Origin: Verrucomicrobiota bacterium
Lineage (GTDB): Bacteria; Verrucomicrobiota; Verrucomicrobiia; Verrucomicrobiales; DEV007
Assembly: GCA_020630975.1 (NCBI GenBank)
Contig: JAHDID010000005.1
Location: 125,493 to 189,492 of the forward strand
Reading direction: 5' to 3'
Length of the DNA: 64,000 bases
Below the pieces are notes generated by a model. It saw nothing but the letters and a program-made list of their open reading frames with translations, searched no databases and was not told the DNA's origin. The number at the start of each line of letters is the position of its first letter. Position 1 is the first letter of the stretch. Shown here piece by piece: positions 24,333 to 32,824 of this stretch. Made by a program: the position numbers and the translations under genes.

Positions 24333-25502
24333 ATGAGTGCTCGGGTGGACCCAGACACTTCAGATCAGCATGCCTCTCGTTCAGCGGATGATACGCCGCT
24401 TTCGGATTTTATCTTTCAAACTTTGAGTGAAAAAAATCCGCCTGCAACCATGCGCTTTGATGAGGTGATGGAGCTGGCGCTCTATCACCCTATCCACGGC
24501 TATTATGCCTCCGCTATTGGGCGAAAGATTGGTCGAAAGGGCGATTTTTACACCAGTGTCTCGGTGGGAGACACCTTTGGCCTGCTGCTGAGTCACACCA
24601 TAGAGCAGCGCTGGCTGGCGATGGAGCCTGAGGCGGGCTGCCAGCTGGTGGTGGTCGAGCAGGGGGCGCACGATCTGCAGCTGGCGCGCGATATACTGGC
24701 AGGCTTCGCCGAGCGGCAGAGTCCGCTGCTGGAGCAGCTCTGCTATCGGGTGGTGGCGCCGCGCGAGAGCAGTCGGGTGGAGATGCAGCAGATCGCTGCG
24801 GAGAGCGATTTTTCCGATCAGCTGGAGATCGTCGAAAGCCTAGCCGATGCCCGAGCAGAGCAGGGGGTCTATCTGTGCAATGAGCTGCTCGATGCCTTTG
24901 CCGTGCGGAGGCTATCGTGGCGAGATGGGCAGTGGCATGATAGCCACGTGATCGCCGATGCCGAGTCCGGGCAGCTGCGAGAGACCTATCTGCCAGCGAC
25001 CCAGGATGCAGCCTATGGGCGATTTCTGCAGATGGTCGAGGGCCGCGAGCTACCCGATGGCTACACCACAGAGTACTGCCCGGGTGTGTGGCAGTGGACT
25101 CAGGAGGTGGCAGGAGTCTTTGCCCAGCAGGGATGCTGGCTGGTGATCGACTATGGGCTCGGTGCGGATAGTTATTTCCGAGAAAACCGCACGACTGGGA
25201 CTCTCAAAGCTATCGAAAACCACCAAAGTCACGAAGCCTATCTACGGCGTCTAGGCGAGCTAGATCTGACAGCCCATGTGAACTGGAGTGATCTAGCCGC
25301 TGCCGGTGAGGCTGCGGGGCTGAGTCTAGTCGCGGAGAAAGATCAGTGCCGATTTCTGACCCGATCGGCGGAAAGCTGGCTCCTATCGCTGGAGGGCCAG
25401 CCGCCATCTGCCGAGAACGCACAGCGGCTACGACAGTTTCAGACATTGACACACCCCGAGATCATGGGGCGCAGTTTTCAGGTAGTGGAGTTTAGTAAGT
25501 AA
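24333..25502 (+). CDS. MidA-like SAM-dependent methyltransferase
   Basis: The 389-residue protein matches COG1565 (MidA/NDUFAF7) arginine methyltransferase-type proteins. The signature LALYHPIHGYYASAIGRKIG then RKGDFYTSVSVGDTFGLLL spans about residues 48-90. A Rossmann-type strand CQLVVVEQGAHDLQLARDIL follows, where family members have EhGaG-type motifs; here Gln-Gly-Ala replaces the classical Gly pattern. Later, VYLCNELLDAFAVRRL near 180 and WLVIDYGLGADSYFRENRT near 270 are typical. It is divergent from the PBP gene by about 50 bp. In eukaryotes the homologue methylates a complex I subunit; the bacterial target is unknown. Confidence 0.88.
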   Translation: MSARVDPDTSDQHASRSADDTPLSDFIFQTLSEKNPPATMRFDEVMELALYHPIHGYYASAIGRKIGRKGDFYTSVSVGDTFGLLLSHTIEQRWLAMEPEAGCQLVVVEQGAHDLQLARDILAGFAERQSPLLEQLCYRVVAPRESSRVEMQQIAAESDFSDQLEIVESLADARAEQGVYLCNELLDAFAVRRLSWRDGQWHDSHVIADAESGQLRETYLPATQDAAYGRFLQMVEGRELPDGYTTEYCPGVWQWTQEVAGVFAQQGCWLVIDYGLGADSYFRENRTTGTLKAIENHQSHEAYLRRLGELDLTAHVNWSDLAAAGEAAGLSLVAEKDQCRFLTRSAESWLLSLEGQPPSAENAQRLRQFQTLTHPEIMGRSFQVVEFSK

Positions 25503-25521
25503 AGATGGGGAGGGGCGGTGC

Positions 25522-25547
25522 GCTGCCTTAGGCGGCAGCGGCTTTTT
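25522..25547 (+). terminator. probable rho-independent terminator after the MidA-like gene
   Basis: GCTGCC at 25522-25527 pairs with GGCAGC at 25534-25539 around a 6-nt loop, followed by GGCTTTTT. It lies 20 nt after the methyltransferase stop and overlaps the 3' end of the convergent response-regulator gene, so it is shared sequence. Confidence 0.6.
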
Positions 25548-26310
25548 GCTCGTCTAGGATATCGACGAAATCTTTGGAAACCTCGCGCAGACGGGTGAAA
25601 CCCTGTGTCGCGTCGTCGGATAGATCAGGCTCCATGAGTAGCAGCTCGGAGAAACCTGTGACCGAACCGATCATATTGCGGAAGTCATGACGTAGATTTT
25701 TGTCAGCCAGATCAGACACTGCGATTGTGCCCAGCTTATCTCTGATGTCGCCGCTCGAGGAAGTGATGTATTCGAATAGCTCTGGGCCTTCATCGCCAAA
25801 TTCACCGACACGTGCCTTTAGGCGGTCGGCGATCTCGGCTACCTCAGCAGAGATATTAAGCAGTCGGTTTAGCGAGCCCTCTCCGCCGCCTGTGGCAGGC
25901 GAGGCAGCTGCAGGTGCCGCAGGTTGTGTGGTGTTGTCTGGCTGGGATGCTGTCATGATCTGGTTTACTGTCGAAATCAAAGTGTTGATGTCTGTCTGCT
26001 TGGGGAGCATACCGCTCAGGCCACTGTCCTGAGCTTTCTGCAGAGCCATAGGGCTCGTGTCATTAGACACACCGAGGATCGGCATATTCGCCAAATCTCG
26101 GATAGTTTTTACATACTGCACTGCACCCCATACATCATTGCCTGGCATATCGAGGTCTAGAATAGTGAAGTCGGGCGAGTGGATTTGGCAAAATTCCACC
26201 ATCGGCTGTACTCCGAGGACGACAGCGGTGTGAAAGCCTCTCTCGACCATAGTACGCTGGAGGTAGTCGCCAGTCGCTTGATCATCGATCACTATTAAGA
26301 GTTTATTCAT
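25528..26310 (-). CDS. response regulator receiver fused to DHp-like H-box domain, no kinase domain
   Basis: Residues 1-120 are a receiver domain: IDDQATGDYLQ near 8 (acidic pair), phospho-acceptor Asp in FTILDLDMPGNDVWG near 52-56, and the Lys in GMLPKQTD near 105. A Pro/Ala linker follows. Residues about 150-255 are helical and contain LRHDFRNMIGSVTGFSELLL, which resembles a histidine-kinase H-box with a candidate phospho-His. No HATPase domain follows, as the protein ends at 260. It may therefore be a phosphotransfer or dimerisation protein taking phosphate from a kinase elsewhere. Upstream lies an AT-rich region shared with the next, divergent receiver gene, which suggests a common signalling task. 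Confidence 0.85.
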   Translation of the reverse strand: MNKLLIVIDDQATGDYLQRTMVERGFHTAVVLGVQPMVEFCQIHSPDFTILDLDMPGNDVWGAVQYVKTIRDLANMPILGVSNDTSPMALQKAQDSGLSGMLPKQTDINTLISTVNQIMTASQPDNTTQPAAPAAASPATGGGEGSLNRLLNISAEVAEIADRLKARVGEFGDEGPELFEYITSSSGDIRDKLGTIAVSDLADKNLRHDFRNMIGSVTGFSELLLMEPDLSDDATQGFTRLREVSKDFVDILDEQKAAAA

Positions 26311-26536
26311 TATGGGTAATTATCGACCAAGGTTTTTTGCGAAGCAGATTCTTTTGTGCGGTCTAAAATCTTTAGTAAAATAAAGGAGTATTAAGTATAT
26401 TCCAGTATAAAATTTTAAAAACTTAGGGAAGTTTTTAACTAAAGTTGATTTTAATTAAAATTTTGGTAAAACTGCTATATTTTCCATAATAATGAGGTAA
26501 TTTTAGTAGAGGCACCTCGTTTGCAGCCTCCTTTGC
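26311..26536. promoter_or_regulatory. AT-rich divergent intergenic region between two receiver genes
   Basis: The 226-bp stretch is much more AT-rich than its neighbours (for example 26395-26480). It must hold promoters for both divergent genes. ATATTTTCCATAA at 26477-26489, 47 nt before the plus-strand start, is repeated exactly at 46418-46430, 49 nt before the pseudopilin gene. TAGTAAAATAAAGGAG near 26373 is another promoter-like AT stretch. Confidence 0.5.
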
Positions 26537-27307
26537 ATGAAAAACCGGATCTTAATCGTCGACGACAATGTGAGTCTCACCACTCTGCTTGGCAAAACGC
26601 TGGGCAAGTTCGACTATGATGTGGAGGTCGAGAACGATTCAGAATTCGCTCTAGACACCACACGTAAGGTAAATCCGGATCTGATCTTGCTCGATGTCAT
26701 GATGCCGCACCGCAATGGTGGCGAGGTACTCGCAGAGCTCCGCAATGACCTCGCTCTGCGAAATATCCCTGTGATTTTGCTCACTGGTCTGGCCCGCGAG
26801 GCGCAAAGCATCGCGAATACCGGTGGTATTCAGAGTCTGATTTTCTCCAAGCCGGTCGAGCTAAAGCCTTTGATCCTAGCGATCGATGAGCAGATCGCCG
26901 CAGCACGCACCTACCGCGAGCAAGTATCCGACCGTATGGAGCAGATGACGGGTGCTCCCGTCGAGGAGGTGCAGAGCCATGCTTTCGGCGCTGGCGGGCG
27001 GACACCAGGTCCCGCACCGAGCGCGCCTGCACCGATGCCATCTGTCCCTGATCGGGGTGGTGCCTTTGGCGGGCCTGTAGCCCCAGCAGCGGCTGCTGGA
27101 GAGTCTCGTGCCGGTCGAGCATTTGGTGGTATGCCGCCTATGGCGGTGCCAAACCAGAGCCGTGCTGGCCGTGGATTCGGTGGTGGAGGTGGGCCTCAGG
27201 CTGCAGCTGCGGCTAGCGAGGGACCATCATCCTTTGGCTTCACCCCTAGGCCGGAAAAGCCTCAGGCGGCTGTCGGCGAAGAGGCAGCATCTGTGTTGCC
27301 GCGTTAG
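26537..27307 (+). CDS. receiver-domain protein with Gly/Pro-rich tail
   Basis: Residues 1-125 form a CheY-type receiver: LIVDDNVS (acidic pair near 8-9), phospho-acceptor Asp in LILLDVMMP near 54, Thr in VILLTGL near 85 and Lys in LIFSKPVE near 106. The other 130 residues are low complexity (Pro, Ala, Gly) with near-repeats SRAGRAFGGMPPM and SRAGRGFGGGGG, and no DNA-binding domain. It is likely a single-domain phosphorelay or protein-interaction output. It is divergent from the receiver/H-box gene, which is a plausible partner. The tail could be a linker or phase-separating segment; that is speculation. Confidence 0.88.
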   Translation: MKNRILIVDDNVSLTTLLGKTLGKFDYDVEVENDSEFALDTTRKVNPDLILLDVMMPHRNGGEVLAELRNDLALRNIPVILLTGLAREAQSIANTGGIQSLIFSKPVELKPLILAIDEQIAAARTYREQVSDRMEQMTGAPVEEVQSHAFGAGGRTPGPAPSAPAPMPSVPDRGGAFGGPVAPAAAAGESRAGRAFGGMPPMAVPNQSRAGRGFGGGGGPQAAAAASEGPSSFGFTPRPEKPQAAVGEEAASVLPR

Positions 27308-27353
27308 AGCGCGCTTGTCATCACAGCAGCTCTCGGGCACTATCTCGGTGCTT

Positions 27354-28100
27354 ATGGATTTACAAATGGAGGGCCGAGTGTGCCTGGTTTCAGGTGGTGC
27401 CAGTGGTATCGGAGCTGCGATCTGCGAGGGGCTACGTGCCGAGGGCGTCGCTGCTGTATCTCTAGACCTGAAGCCTGCCGAGCATGCTGGCAGTTATCAA
27501 GTCGATCTCTGCGATCCCGAGGCCGTCGCCGCGACCATCGACCAGGTCAGGTCGGATCATGGGCCTATCGCCGGAGTGGTGAACAATGCGGGGATCAACG
27601 ATGGTGTCGCGCTGGGGCAGCCGGTGTCAGCTTTTGTCGAGTCTCTGCAGAAAAATTTGGTGCAGTGCTACGGTCTGGTACAGGCCGTTCTAGATGATTT
27701 GAAGTCTCAAAATGGCGCTATCGTGAATATCGGCAGCAAAGTCTACAGCACGGGGCAGGGGGGCACCTCTGGCTACGCCGCTGCTAAAGGCGGTCTGATG
27801 GCACTGACTCGCGAGTGGGCGCTCGATTTGGCGGCCGATCAGGTGCGCTGCAATGCTGTGATCCCCGCCGAGGTATGGACAGAGATGTATGCTGACTACC
27901 TGTCGCGCCACCCCGATCCTGAGCAGCGGCGTGCTGAGATAGAATCGACGATCCCGCTGGGACAGCGCATGACTCGTGTCGAGGAGATTGCGGCCATGGT
28001 GTGCTTTCTCCTGTCGCCGGTATCGGCCCATACTACAGGCCAGATTATCCATGTCGATGGCGGCTACACTCATCTGGATCGGGCCTATCAGCCAGGCTAG
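27354..28100 (+). CDS. SDR oxidoreductase, L-fucose dehydrogenase-like
   Basis: The frame is open further upstream but the SDR fold starts at ATG 27354 (27366 is an alternative). The cofactor motif is SGGASGIG (about 13-20), the NNAGIND motif is near 78, and the active-site group is IGSK then Y-AAAK in TSGYAAAKGGLMALTREWAL near 140-160. VIPAEVWTEMYADYL near 177 and HTTGQIIHVDGGYTHLDRA at the end closely follow bacterial L-fucose dehydrogenases, which make L-fuconolactone. This would fit fucoidan use together with the sulfatase 2 kb away. Family is certain; substrate is a fair inference from the C-terminal signature. Confidence 0.85.
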   Translation: MDLQMEGRVCLVSGGASGIGAAICEGLRAEGVAAVSLDLKPAEHAGSYQVDLCDPEAVAATIDQVRSDHGPIAGVVNNAGINDGVALGQPVSAFVESLQKNLVQCYGLVQAVLDDLKSQNGAIVNIGSKVYSTGQGGTSGYAAAKGGLMALTREWALDLAADQVRCNAVIPAEVWTEMYADYLSRHPDPEQRRAEIESTIPLGQRMTRVEEIAAMVCFLLSPVSAHTTGQIIHVDGGYTHLDRAYQPG

Positions 28101-28173
28101 GAGGGGAGAAAACTTCGCCGATTTCTGCTCGCTTTCAGTTAGGGTACTATTCACATTATAGCGGTAGATAGAA

Positions 28174-28659
28174 ATGGATCAGTCGATCAAAGAGCGCTTT
28201 GATGAGCACATCAGAAAGCGGGGCCTGCGTCGCACGGCTCAGCGCGACCTGATCGTGGAGGCGGCCTTTTCTACCGATGAGCACTTCACCGCGGAGGAGC
28301 TCTGGGCCCGTGCTCGCAAGCTAGATCCCAAAGCATCGCGAGCCACAGTCTACCGGACCATCGCTCTACTGGAGGAGTGCGAGCTACTGCGCGAGATCGA
28401 TCTCGGTAGGGATGAGAGGGTCTACGATCCGAATTTTCTCGATTCGCCCGACCACAACCACTTGATCTGTGTGGACTGTGGCAAGGTCTTGGAGTTCGAG
28501 GATCAAAACTCGGCTCTGTTGATCGATTGCATCACTCGGAGGCTCGGCTTTCGCCCATCGAGCAAGTCCATGCGTATCGAGGCCTGCTGCGATCAGCTGC
28601 GCAAAGATGGTTTTTGCCCGACGCTGGTGGAGATGCGTCTCGGAAAAGGGGCTGACTAG
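28174..28659 (+). CDS. Fur-family metalloregulator
   Basis: The 161-residue protein has a winged helix with RRTAQRDLIVEAAFSTDEHF and the family signature SRATVYRTIALLEECELLRE. The metal-binding region HNHLICVDCGKVLEF (about 90-104) contains the His-x-His and first CxxC, as in Fur rather than Zur/PerR lineages, but the second C-terminal CxxC is missing; the later cysteines are in EACCDQL and FCP. Which metal it senses cannot be decided. It lies 73 bp after the SDR gene and is probably a separate unit. Confidence 0.92.
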   Translation: MDQSIKERFDEHIRKRGLRRTAQRDLIVEAAFSTDEHFTAEELWARARKLDPKASRATVYRTIALLEECELLREIDLGRDERVYDPNFLDSPDHNHLICVDCGKVLEFEDQNSALLIDCITRRLGFRPSSKSMRIEACCDQLRKDGFCPTLVEMRLGKGAD

Positions 28660-28732
28660 TGAGGGGTGTGTGTGGGCAGCGCAAAACCTCTCTTGAATTC
28701 AGGGAGCTATCAGCAGATGGTCCCATACATCT

Positions 28733-30088
28733 ATGGTCTCTGCTATGATCAATCGCCTCTACCTGCTCGCAGCTCTCCTTCTCGGCCTCTCTGTGTGGCA
28801 GTCCGACTCCTATGCCCAACAACCTGCAGCTGAGGAACTGGCGGCAGACGACGGCTATGAGGAGATCAAACTTTTCACCTATGTCCTCGAAACCATTCGT
28901 GAGCAATACGTCGATCCCGAGAAGGCGACCTACGAAAAGCTCATCAATAGCGCGCTGAAAGGCATGCTGGCAGATCTCGACCCGCACTGCCAGTTCATGC
29001 AGCCGCAGGTTTTTGAGAAGCTGAAGCAGTCGACTGATAGCACCTATGAGGGCATCGGTGTGACCGTCTCGAGCAAAAACGAGAAACTCACTGTGATCAC
29101 CGTGCGCGAGGATGGGCCGGCTGGTCGTGCCGGTGTGTTGCCCGGCGATCACATCCTGAAGGTGAACGATAGTCTGACTGAAGATGTCGGCCTGACCGAG
29201 GCGGTCGAGATGCTGCGCGGCAAGCCTGGCGAGAGTCTCAAGCTAACGGTGCGTCGCCCGACTGGTGAGCTGCTTGAGCTGGAGATGGTGCGCGAGGTAA
29301 TCCAGCAGAGTTCGGTGAAAGACATCATGCTACTCGACGAGCGCTACGCGGGCGATCGCAAGATCGGCTATGCGCGTGTGCTGCAGTTTTCCGCACCCAC
29401 GACAGAGGAGCTGGCCAATGGTCTGGATAAGCTCGAGCAGGAGGGTATGGAGGCGATGATTCTCGATCTCCGCAATAATCCCGGTGGCTTGCTGAATACC
29501 GCGATCGATATGTGCGGGCTGTTTGTGGATCCTGGAGATGTGGTGCTGACTACTGAAGGTAAACCTGGCTCTGGTAGACCGAGTAAGACCTATCGTACTT
29601 CCAAGAAGAAGCAGCGCCGTCCTCGCGAGTATCCATTGATCATTCTTTTGAATCACTCCTCCGCTAGTGCCTCGGAGGTGGTGGCCGGAGCATTGCAAGA
29701 TCTCCAGCGTTGTATCGTGCTCGGCACGACTTCTTTTGGCAAAGGCTCGGTTCAGACGATTTTGCCGATCGAGAATAGCGGTGGTAAAGCCATCCGCCTG
29801 ACCACCGCGAAATACTACACACCCAACCACGTGACTATCCACGAAAAGGGAGTCGAGCCAAATATCCGAGTCGGCCTGCAGCCAGCCGAGGAAAAAGCGC
29901 TGATGCGCTGGTTCAACCGCGAAAATCTCTCACCCGAGGCCCGCAAGCAGGCCGAGCGCTTCACCGATCCCCAAGTGGCTCGTGCGGCAGACACCCTGAA
30001 GGGCATCCTGATCTACGCTGACCGAGCTGAGCCTGCCAAGGTGAAGCCACAAGAGGAGGCAGATGCTGCCGAGGCTGCCGAAGAGTAG
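28733..30088 (+). CDS. S41 C-terminal processing protease (CtpA-like)
   Basis: A signal peptide (INRLYLLAALLLGLSVWQSD) precedes the protease; ATG 28745 is an equally good start. The order is the N-terminal helix region (LETIREQYVDPEKATYEKLI), a PDZ domain (about 110-190, YEGIGVTVSSKNEKLTVITV), and the S41 core with strand LDLRNNPGGLLNTAIDMC. The catalytic pair is Ser in NHSSASASEVVAGAL near 310 and Lys in TSFGKGSVQTI near 335. It processes or degrades periplasmic proteins, often from their C-termini, and can control peptidoglycan hydrolases. The last 50 residues are charged and low complexity. Confidence 0.95.
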   Translation: MVSAMINRLYLLAALLLGLSVWQSDSYAQQPAAEELAADDGYEEIKLFTYVLETIREQYVDPEKATYEKLINSALKGMLADLDPHCQFMQPQVFEKLKQSTDSTYEGIGVTVSSKNEKLTVITVREDGPAGRAGVLPGDHILKVNDSLTEDVGLTEAVEMLRGKPGESLKLTVRRPTGELLELEMVREVIQQSSVKDIMLLDERYAGDRKIGYARVLQFSAPTTEELANGLDKLEQEGMEAMILDLRNNPGGLLNTAIDMCGLFVDPGDVVLTTEGKPGSGRPSKTYRTSKKKQRRPREYPLIILLNHSSASASEVVAGALQDLQRCIVLGTTSFGKGSVQTILPIENSGGKAIRLTTAKYYTPNHVTIHEKGVEPNIRVGLQPAEEKALMRWFNRENLSPEARKQAERFTDPQVARAADTLKGILIYADRAEPAKVKPQEEADAAEAAEE

Positions 30089-30094
30089 GAGCCC

Positions 30095-30175
30095 CGGGAC
30101 CGCCGACGTCCTCGTCGGCTGCATCGGGTAGAGCACACTAGCAATGGTGCCGACGAGGACATCGGCGGTCCCAAG
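30095..30175. repeat. inverted pair of hairpin repeats (GCCGACGTCCTCGTCGGC family)
   Basis: GGGACCGCCGACGTCCTCG begins at about 30097 and its near-complement (CCGACGAGGACATCGGCGG) is at 30150-30168, giving two arms of about 24 bp with one mismatch and a 30-bp spacer. Each arm itself folds (GCCGACG, loop TCCT, CGTCGGC). A single copy of the same arm is at 36925-36949. It lies between the protease and the sulfatase and may also act as a terminator. Confidence 0.88.
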
Positions 30176-30238
30176 GGGCGAAACCTCCTTATAATTACGT
30201 GATTTACAATCCGCCGATATTGCCGCTAGGCTCGGGCT

Positions 30239-31723
30239 ATGTCCAGATCCTTCGTTACGATGCTATTCGCTCTTTTCTCCCTGCCATGGCTAGCTGTGGC
30301 AGAGACTGCTGAAAAGAAAAAGCAGCCCAACATCCTGTGGCTAGTCGGTGAAAACCAGAAGCTCGACCTAGGCTGCTACGGCGCGGAGAATGTAAAGACG
30401 CCCAATCTCGATGCTCTAGCGGAGAAAGGCGTGCGCTACACGCATGTGTTTTCCACATCGCCAGTCTGTGCGCCGAGTCGCAGTGCCTTTTTTGTAGGAA
30501 TGTACCAGAGCTCTAGCGATACCCACAATATGCGCTCGCATCGCGAGGATGGCTACCGTCTGCCCGAGGGCGTGCGCCCGATCACTCACCGGCTGAAAGA
30601 TGCTGGCTACTACACCTCGAACCTCAAGACCCTGAATGGCGAGGAAGTCGGCTCGGGGAAGCTGGACCTCAATTTTGTAAATGAAGGCAAGCTCTACGAT
30701 GGCGATACCTGGGAGGAGCTAAAGGACAATCAGCCCTTCTTTGCCCAGCTCAATACGCTGGAGGCCGAGTACGATATCTACGATCGCCAGACGTGGCGCC
30801 AGCCGCGTGTGAAGTGGAAGGGCGAGGATCAGCACGAAAAGATCGCCACACCAGAGAATGTGACCCCTCCGCCGTACTACCCCGATCATCCGATCGTACG
30901 CGAGGAGTGGGCCCGCTACCTAAACTCGATCTCAGGTATGGACAAGACGATAGGCAAAGTCTTGCGCCAGCTAGAGGCTGATGGCCTGGCAGATGATACC
31001 ATCGTGATGTTTTTCGGCGACAATGGCCGTATCGAGCCGCGCGGTATTCACTGGTGCTACGATACGGGTATCCATGTGCCGATGATCATCCACTGGCCTA
31101 AAAACTACCCGGCACCGGCCAACTACGCACCGGGCACGGTGAAGGACGAAGTGGTCAGTCTGATCGACATCACCCCCACGACATTAGGGTTTGCCGGTAT
31201 CGATCGCCCGCTCGGTATGCATGGCCGTATCTTTATGGGGGATCGTCTCGGGCCTGAGCGGAAGTATGCTTTCTCTGGACGAGATCGTGTCGACGAGACG
31301 GTGAATCATGTCCGCAGCGTGAGGGGGCAGAAGTATCACTACATCCGAAATTTTTACCCCGACCGGCATTTTGCCTCACTGAATCGGTATAAAGAAAAGT
31401 GTTTCCCCATCAAGCCGCTGATGCGCGATCTGATGGCAAAGGGTGAACTAACAGGGCCGCCCGCAGCGCTTATGTCGCCGACTGTGCCGCCAGAGCAGTT
31501 ATTCGATACTGAAGCTGACCCGCACGAGATCAATAATCTAGCTGGCTCTACCGATCCCGAGCATGTCGAAGCTCTGATCAAGATGCGTACGGCGCTGGAG
31601 GTGTGGATGGTCGAGACACAAGATCAGGGCGTATTCCCCGAGCCAGAAGAGATCGTGGCGCCTTTTGATAAAGAGATGCACGACTGGTTTGGTACACCGG
31701 AGTGGTATAAGCCAGGAGAGTGA
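30239..31723 (+). CDS. secreted formylglycine-dependent sulfatase
   Basis: It has a signal peptide (MSRSFVTMLFALFSLPWLAV). The active-site signature CAPSRSAFFVG near 79 gives the Cys that becomes formylglycine (CxPSR). Metal-binding strands NILWLVGENQKLDLGCYG near 29 and VMFFGDNGR near 258 are present, although the first has Glu-Asn where many sulfatases have Asp-Asp. The 494-residue length is typical of type I sulfatases. A likely substrate is a sulfated algal or host glycan (fucoidan, carrageenan or similar); the subfamily cannot be fixed by eye. It stands alone with a terminator directly after it. Confidence 0.93.
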   Translation: MSRSFVTMLFALFSLPWLAVAETAEKKKQPNILWLVGENQKLDLGCYGAENVKTPNLDALAEKGVRYTHVFSTSPVCAPSRSAFFVGMYQSSSDTHNMRSHREDGYRLPEGVRPITHRLKDAGYYTSNLKTLNGEEVGSGKLDLNFVNEGKLYDGDTWEELKDNQPFFAQLNTLEAEYDIYDRQTWRQPRVKWKGEDQHEKIATPENVTPPPYYPDHPIVREEWARYLNSISGMDKTIGKVLRQLEADGLADDTIVMFFGDNGRIEPRGIHWCYDTGIHVPMIIHWPKNYPAPANYAPGTVKDEVVSLIDITPTTLGFAGIDRPLGMHGRIFMGDRLGPERKYAFSGRDRVDETVNHVRSVRGQKYHYIRNFYPDRHFASLNRYKEKCFPIKPLMRDLMAKGELTGPPAALMSPTVPPEQLFDTEADPHEINNLAGSTDPEHVEALIKMRTALEVWMVETQDQGVFPEPEEIVAPFDKEMHDWFGTPEWYKPGE

Positions 31724-31746
31724 GGGCCGTGAGTTGGCCCTCTTTA
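31722..31746. terminator. bidirectional-type terminator between convergent genes
   Basis: GAGGGCC at 31722-31728 pairs perfectly with GGCCCTC at 31736-31742 around a 7-nt loop and is followed by TTTAT. It overlaps the sulfatase stop codon and abuts the stop of the next, convergent gene. Confidence 0.75.
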
Positions 31747-32706
31747 TCTGGTGTGTTCTCTAATAAGCTCTATGATGCGGTAGTTGGTGGCTGCGATTGA
31801 TTCTCCGCTATCGGTGCGACCGTTTTCGTTAGTTACAGCTTGACGATAGATTCTATCAAAATCATCTGGGCTGTTTCTGTAAAGGTATAGACTTTGAGCG
31901 TAATAGTTTACTTGGGCGTTATAGGTGTCGTAGTTGGTGGTGGCTGCAGCTAGGTTGTCTTGCAGCTGGTTGAGGTCCGCTTTCCATGCGTCGTCGTCTT
32001 CTAGATCTGGCAGGATACTTTGCGCATATTGTAGAGCGATTTCACCTCGTTGGCGTGCAGCGTTCATGCTATTGCCAAAATCAAAAGCAGTGTCTGCGAT
32101 GAGACGACCTCGCTTTTCGGTTAAAGAGCCGGGACTTGTGTCTTGGTAAGAATTTTGATGGAGTCTTCTAGTGCGCTTCACATCCTCTAGGAGTGCTGCC
32201 ATTTCATCAGCAAAGGCGTCCATTTTCTGGCGTCTTTCCGCTCGCTCTTCGTCGTCATCATCATCGTCGTCTAGGCCATCGTTGTCGCGATTATCGTCGT
32301 CGCCCTTTCCTTTGCCCTTTCCTTTGCCAGAGCCTTTACGTCCTTTTTTCTTGTCTTTCTCTTCCTTGTCCTCCTCGGGTTGGCGTGGTCTGGTTTCATT
32401 TTCCCAGCCAGGTGGGTCATCGTCGGGAGGGGAGTTTCCGGGAGGTGGGGGATCAGCCACATCCGGTGGGGAATTTGCAGGATTAGGGCTCGTCGGTGTA
32501 AATATGCGCTCGAGTTGCTCAGGGGAATATTGAGAGAGGGTTTTATTCAGCTTTCTAGCGTAGCGCTGAAAGTTAGCTGGGTTTGCGGTGCCACCGCTAT
32601 CATTGACGATGGCTTGAATGATTTTTTCTGCCGAAATATCCTGAGCGTGAACAGTTGTGACGGATATCGATAGGAGAATGATCGCTATGAGGTATTTCGG
32701 GAGCAT
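31744..32706 (-). CDS. secreted low-complexity hypothetical protein
   Basis: The 320-residue product has a signal peptide (MLPKYLIAIILLSISVTTVH, cut after AQA-like residues). Residues 70-105 are Pro-rich (DVADPPPPGNSPPDDDPPGW). The next 50 residues are charged: a KKGRKGSGKGKGKGKG run followed by an Asp-rich run with seven consecutive Asp. The C-terminal half is helical (QYAQSILPDLEDDDAWKADL). No family is recognised. It is probably periplasmic or surface-exposed. The region upstream of its start (32707-32760) is AT-rich and likely contains the promoter. Confidence 0.75.
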   Translation of the reverse strand: MLPKYLIAIILLSISVTTVHAQDISAEKIIQAIVNDSGGTANPANFQRYARKLNKTLSQYSPEQLERIFTPTSPNPANSPPDVADPPPPGNSPPDDDPPGWENETRPRQPEEDKEEKDKKKGRKGSGKGKGKGKGDDDNRDNDGLDDDDDDDEERAERRQKMDAFADEMAALLEDVKRTRRLHQNSYQDTSPGSLTEKRGRLIADTAFDFGNSMNAARQRGEIALQYAQSILPDLEDDDAWKADLNQLQDNLAAATTNYDTYNAQVNYYAQSLYLYRNSPDDFDRIYRQAVTNENGRTDSGESIAATNYRIIELIREHTR

Positions 32707-32824
32707 TGAGTCCTGACAATATAGCGTTTTTTTAAAAAATTAACAAATCTTAATAAAATATCGGGCGCGGAAATTTTGGAGGCATGTCAGCCTCCGCTCT
32801 GCTTCAGTTTTGCGGTTTGGTTCG

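Noticed and set aside
24284-24358. Longer N-terminus for the PBP1A-like protein
   Set aside because: It would overlap the divergent MidA-like gene's start region and adds residues with no family match.
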